This document shows, in pieces, positions 24,509 to 32,207 of a stretch of DNA of 32,207 nt. Under the pieces are notes generated by a model. The model made no database searches. It saw only the letters and a program-made list of their open reading frames with translations, and was not told where the DNA came from. Position 1 is the stretch's first letter; the number at the start of each line of letters is the position of its first letter. Location of the stretch: assembly GCF_036518555.1 (NCBI RefSeq), contig NZ_DATDMY010000312.1, positions 1 through 32,207 of the forward strand, written 5' to 3'. The stretch comes from Dokdonella_A sp036518555 (GTDB lineage: Bacteria > Pseudomonadota > Gammaproteobacteria > Xanthomonadales > Rhodanobacteraceae). A program made the translations under genes and the position numbers.

Positions 24509-25180
24509 ATGGAATCCGCCGCACCGACGAAGAACGCGCCGCGCGTCGAGACACTGGGCCAGCTCGTGGGCCAGTTCGCGCACGATCTCAACAACCAGCT
24601 CGCGATCGCGCTCGCGAGCGTCGAACTGGCGACGCGGGTCGACGACCGCGACAAGGCTCGGCAGCTGCTCACGCGCGCCGTGGAGGCGATCGAGCGCCAG
24701 CGCGTCCTGCTCGAAGCAATGGCGAACGCGTCGGCCGCGAGCGCGCGACCCGAAGTCTGCGACGTGCACGCGCTGCTCGAAGAAGCGCGCATGCGCACGC
24801 CCGGACGCATCGTGGTCAAGCCCGCCGCCGCCGACGCGAGGGTGCTGTGCGACCGCGCGTTCCTCCGCGATGCGCTCGCGCATCTGTGTGGGCACGAGCC
24901 CGGCGATGGCGTGCTCACGATCGAGACCAGCAATGGCTTCGCCCGGCCATCCGGCCGCGGCGCATCGCTCGTCCTGCTCGTCGCGCCGGTGATGCCGCCA
25001 GGTCGTGTCGCGGAGCGTGCGTTCGCGCCGTTCGGCGACGAGGACAACGAGCGCCGGCTCGGATTCGCGCAGATCCACGATACCGTGCGGCGCATCGGCG
25101 GCCGCGCCGACTTCGAGCCGTTCACCGACGAGGCATGCGGGCTGCGCCTCGTGCTGCCGCTGGCGGCGGCGGTCCCTTAG
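24509..25180 (+). CDS. Histidine-kinase-like protein with eroded ATP-binding domain
   Basis: The 223-residue protein opens, after a short head, with TLGQLVGQFAHDLNNQLAIALASVELATR: an H-box-like HDLNN (H25) of the type found in HisKA and NtrB-like kinases. A dimer-type helical hairpin (to about residue 85) is followed by a shrunken ATPase-like part. The N-box asparagines and the G1 DxGxG motif are not recognisable (LRDALAHLCGHEPGDG; SLVLLVAPVMPPGRVAER), while the FAPF and a final GGRADFEPFTDEACGLRLVLPL resemble the F-box and last strand. A kinase activity is therefore doubtful; a phosphatase, a phosphotransfer scaffold or a pseudokinase would fit. ATG 24509 has GAGG 6 bp upstream; the frame is open to 24401. 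It converges with the sigma-54 activator at a 17-bp gap. Confidence 0.72.
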   Translation: MESAAPTKNAPRVETLGQLVGQFAHDLNNQLAIALASVELATRVDDRDKARQLLTRAVEAIERQRVLLEAMANASAASARPEVCDVHALLEEARMRTPGRIVVKPAAADARVLCDRAFLRDALAHLCGHEPGDGVLTIETSNGFARPSGRGASLVLLVAPVMPPGRVAERAFAPFGDEDNERRLGFAQIHDTVRRIGGRADFEPFTDEACGLRLVLPLAAAVP

Positions 25181-25197
25181 GTGCGCCCGCGCGCGGT

Positions 25198-26580
25198 TCA
25201 GTCGGCCTTGTCGTCGTCCGGGCCGCTGCCGACGAGCTCGTCGCCGATGAGGCCCTGCTCGCGATAGCGCAACAGGCGGTTGTAGATCGTCTTCGTCGTG
25301 ATGCCCAGCGCGCGCGCGGCGCGGCGCTTGTTGTTGCTGCTCGCGGCGAGCGTCTTCAACAGCATCTCCCGCTCGATGTCGTCGAAGCTCATGCCGACCG
25401 AGAAGCGGATCGAGCCGTCGCTCTCGGCGATCGCGCGCGGCGCGGCGTCCTCGGCGATCGCGACGATGTCGTGGTCGGCGAGGATGTACGCGCGCTGCAC
25501 GGCGTGGCGCAGCTCGCGCACGTTGCCGGGCCAGGCGCGTTCAGCGAGCCGGCGCAGGCCGTCCGCGTCGAATGCGCGCGCGGTGCCGTAGCGCTGGTTG
25601 AGGCGGTCCAGGAAGTGGCGCGCGAGCATCGGGATGTCGTCGCGCCGCGCGCGCAGCGGCGGGATCGTCAGCGGGAACTCGCTGAGCCGATAGTACAGGT
25701 CGGCGCGCAGGTGGCCGTTCGCGACCGCCAGTTGCGGGTCGCGATTCGAGGCGGCGACGATGCGCACGTCGACGGGCACCTCGCGCGCTCCGCCGACGCG
25801 CGTGAGCGTGCGCGTCTCGATCACGCGCAGCAGGTAGACCTGCAGCGCCAGCGGCATCTCGGTCACTTCGTCGAGGAACAGCGTGCCGCCCTGGGCCTGC
25901 TCGAAGAACCCCGCGTGCGCCTGGGCGGCACCCGTGAATGAGCCGCGCTCGTGGCCGAACAACTGGCTGCTGAGCAGGTCCGGCGCGATCGCGCCGCAAT
26001 TCACGGCGATGAAGCGACCGCTCCGTGCACTGAGTTCGTGCAGCGCGCGTGCGACGAGCTCCTTGCCGGTTCCGCTTTCGCCGTGCACGAACACGCCGAC
26101 GTCGAGCGGCGCGACGCGCCGGATCTGGTCGAACAACGCGCGCATCGGCGCGCTCTGCCCGACCATCCCGGCGACCGCGGCGGCCGCGCGCGGCGGCCGT
26201 GCCGCGGCACGTTCGCATGCATCGCGCATCAGCCTCGCGAGCGCGTCGAACGGGACGGGCTTGACGAGGTATTCGACCACCGGCTTGCGCACCGCGCGCA
26301 CCGCGCTCTCGATCGACGGGAAGCCCGTGGCGATAGCGATGCGGCCATGCTCGGCGAGGTCGATCTCGTCGACGAGATCGAGCCCGTTGCCGTCGGGCAG
26401 AGACAGGTCGACCAGCAGCAGGTCGAAGCGCGCTTCCTCGACGCAGCGACGCGCGTCGGCGAGGGTCGCCGCGTTCGTGAGGTGGCAGCCCTCGAGCTGC
26501 GCGACCTCGGCGACGATGGCGCGGAACGCTTCGTTGTCGTCGACCACGAGGACGCGCGCGGCGTCGTTCAGGCGATCCAT
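25198..26580 (-). CDS. NtrC-type sigma-54 response regulator
   Basis: The 460 residues show three parts. Receiver: D14-D15, phosphoacceptor D58 (LLLVDLSLPDG), T85 and K107 (YLVKPVP). AAA+ activator domain: Walker A GESGTGKE (167-174), the sigma-54 contact loop GSFTGA (213-218, family GAFTGA), Walker B GGTLFLDE (231-238), and the ASNRD sensor and AWPGNVREL blocks. A Fis-type helix-turn-helix closes it (NNKRRAARALGITTKTIYNRLLRYRE). It should activate sigma-54 promoters when phosphorylated. ATG 26580 follows GAGGAT at 7 bp; the frame is open to 27024. No complete cognate kinase is adjacent: only the degenerate kinase-like gene (convergent) and the giant hybrid kinase upstream. The target promoter is not evident. 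Confidence 0.92.
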   Translation of the reverse strand: MDRLNDAARVLVVDDNEAFRAIVAEVAQLEGCHLTNAATLADARRCVEEARFDLLLVDLSLPDGNGLDLVDEIDLAEHGRIAIATGFPSIESAVRAVRKPVVEYLVKPVPFDALARLMRDACERAAARPPRAAAAVAGMVGQSAPMRALFDQIRRVAPLDVGVFVHGESGTGKELVARALHELSARSGRFIAVNCGAIAPDLLSSQLFGHERGSFTGAAQAHAGFFEQAQGGTLFLDEVTEMPLALQVYLLRVIETRTLTRVGGAREVPVDVRIVAASNRDPQLAVANGHLRADLYYRLSEFPLTIPPLRARRDDIPMLARHFLDRLNQRYGTARAFDADGLRRLAERAWPGNVRELRHAVQRAYILADHDIVAIAEDAAPRAIAESDGSIRFSVGMSFDDIEREMLLKTLAASSNNKRRAARALGITTKTIYNRLLRYREQGLIGDELVGSGPDDDKAD

Positions 26581-26701
26581 CGATGATCCTCTGCAAGCCG
26601 ATGCGGCGCGTCGCACTGCCCCTCGCGACATCGCGCGACCATACCGCATTCTCCGTCGCGGCGACGTGCACTCGCGTGCGCGCGATTCACGTTCCGTTCG
26701 C

Positions 26702-26727
26702 AAAAAAAGACTGCCCGGGGGCAGTCT
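26702..26727 (-). terminator. Intrinsic terminator (minus strand) after the small W-rich gene
   Basis: On the minus strand an 8-bp stem (AGACTGCC with GGCAGTCT, 26727-26708) with a 4-nt loop is followed directly by seven T residues (26708-26702). This is the only textbook rho-independent terminator in the window. It lies about 98 bp after the stop of the gene at 26825-27067 and before the sigma-54 activator, which points to separate transcription of the two. Confidence 0.9.
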
Positions 26728-26824
26728 CGAAAGGACCGAGGCTCGGATGCGGGGCGCGCGCGGGAAGGGCGGGCCGGGGCATCGGGGGAGGGAAGGGGAA
26801 CCTCGGTTGCTCCAAAGGGGTGGC

Positions 26825-27067
26825 TCACATGGCCGCGGCCATGCGCTCATCGAATGTGGTTGCGGCCACCGCATGCGCCGCGAAGTCGACGGAGCGGTCG
26901 AGCACCTGCCACCGGTGCACGGCCGAGGCGGGGTAGCGCCACCAGCGCGTCGCGAACTCGCCGTCGCGGTAACGGCCGCGCAAAGGCACGCGGCGCGCGC
27001 CGATCGTGAACTGGACGGCTTCACCCTCGCCGGGCAGTCCTTGCGCCGTCGTCATCCAGATCCCCAT
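26825..27067 (-). CDS. Small W-rich protein of unknown function (DUF551-like layout)
   Basis: The 80-residue product is not assigned. It reads MGIWMTTAQGLPGEGEAVQF, then RGRYRDGEFATRWWRYPASAVHRWQVLD and an alanine-rich tail ending MAAAM. The order W-x-x-x-x-x-LP-x-x-G-x-x-V, G-x-Y-x-x-G-x-F, W-x-x-x-x-x-x-x-W resembles the small DUF551-type proteins, where a LP-x-(D/E)G head precedes tryptophans near the end; I treat this as a resemblance only. It starts at ATG 27067; GGAGAGAG lies 7-14 bp upstream. The frame extends upstream to 27214, but that portion is arginine- and proline-rich noise. A strong terminator follows, so it is likely a monocistronic gene. It is divergent from the giant kinase. 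Confidence 0.62.
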   Translation of the reverse strand: MGIWMTTAQGLPGEGEAVQFTIGARRVPLRGRYRDGEFATRWWRYPASAVHRWQVLDRSVDFAAHAVAATTFDERMAAAM

Positions 27068-27214
27068 GGTCGTCTCTCTCCGTCGGACGGATGCAGCCGT
27101 CCCCGGCATGGGCCAAGCACGCGTCGTGCCAGCCAGGGGATCGACGCTCGGCGCAGGCAATGGCACGCGCGACGGCGTGCGATCTGCCGCGTGCTTCGTC
27201 TCGCGCGCGCCCAT

Positions 27215-27254
27215 CGCGGGAAATTTTTACGCGCTGCGCGAAATTTTTATCGCG
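27215..27254. repeat. Two AAATTTTTA boxes 20 bp apart in a divergent promoter region
   Basis: AAATTTTTA occurs at 27221-27229 and again at 27241-27249, each framed by GCG-rich flanks (GCGGG/GCGCG before, CGCG after), about 19 bp per unit and exactly 20 bp apart. Two A/T tracts in phase with the helix in a very GC-rich genome can bend DNA, act as UP elements, or form a paired regulator site. It lies 147 bp upstream of the small W-rich gene and 106 bp upstream of the giant kinase. Confidence 0.6.
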
Positions 27255-27360
27255 ATGTCTGCGACGCGATGAATCGGTAAGCTAGTGATCGTCCGCCGGC
27301 GCGCCTCGCGCGAGGCATGCCGCCGCGGGCGCATTCGACGAAGGGCACCAGGGGGTTCGC

Positions 27361-32207
<4,847 letters not shown>

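Noticed and set aside
23933..25078. 381-codon minus-strand frame across DUF3182 and the kinase-like gene
   Set aside because: Arg-rich shadow product; ribosome-binding sites and family motifs support the two plus-strand genes.

Overview
This is a high-GC chromosomal window from what is most likely a gammaproteobacterium of the Xanthomonadales/Lysobacterales. The inference rests on the tldD / yjgA / pmbA neighbourhood, the miaA-hfq-hflX-hflK-hflC-DUF2065-purA block, and a secreted protein ending in a GFDP tag of a kind I associate with Rhodanobacteraceae/Dokdonella-like genomes. No tRNA, rRNA, CRISPR array, insertion sequence or prophage was seen. Most of the window is core genome with a signalling-rich right end.

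Layout. (1) 1-3820: the 3' end of a YhdP-like gene, then tldD, yjgA/darP (minus strand) and pmbA/tldE, which encode the TldD/TldE protease pair and a ribosome assembly factor. (2) 3917-7064: a small DUF4870 membrane protein converges on a large secreted protein built from repeated W-x-S-D-G-T-x-x-G-T units. (3) 7127-10910 (minus): tdh, tilS, xseB and ispA in that transcriptional order, with two tiny repeated reading frames just before ispA; the second overlaps the ispA start codon. (4) 11122-13943 (minus): a MerR-family copper regulator and a P1B-1 copper ATPase joined by an ATGA overlap, under a typical MerR-type promoter that seems to give a leaderless message. (5) 14099-21466 (plus): a single-domain response regulator, miaA, hfq, hflX, hflK, hflC, a DUF2065 gene and purA. 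hflX probably starts at CTG, and hflK seems to have its own promoter inside the end of hflX.

(6) 21647-32207: regulatory and accessory genes. These are a small helical protein, a soluble PAS-GGDEF diguanylate cyclase without an I-site, a DUF3182 protein with a perfect 15-bp palindrome upstream, a short histidine-kinase-like protein with eroded ATP-binding motifs, a convergent NtrC-type sigma-54 activator, a small W-rich protein followed by the clearest intrinsic terminator of the window, and the first 1,615 codons of a soluble giant hybrid kinase. The kinase begins with about 21 HAMP modules, nine pairs of which repeat with an exact 276-bp period, followed by GAF, HisKA, HATPase and REC domains. 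It runs off the right edge.

Most promising for new biology: the tandem micro-ORFs coupled to ispA, the sensor cluster at 23.2-27.1 kb (DUF3182, degenerate kinase, sigma-54 regulator), and the poly-HAMP kinase with its unusual AT-rich upstream repeat.
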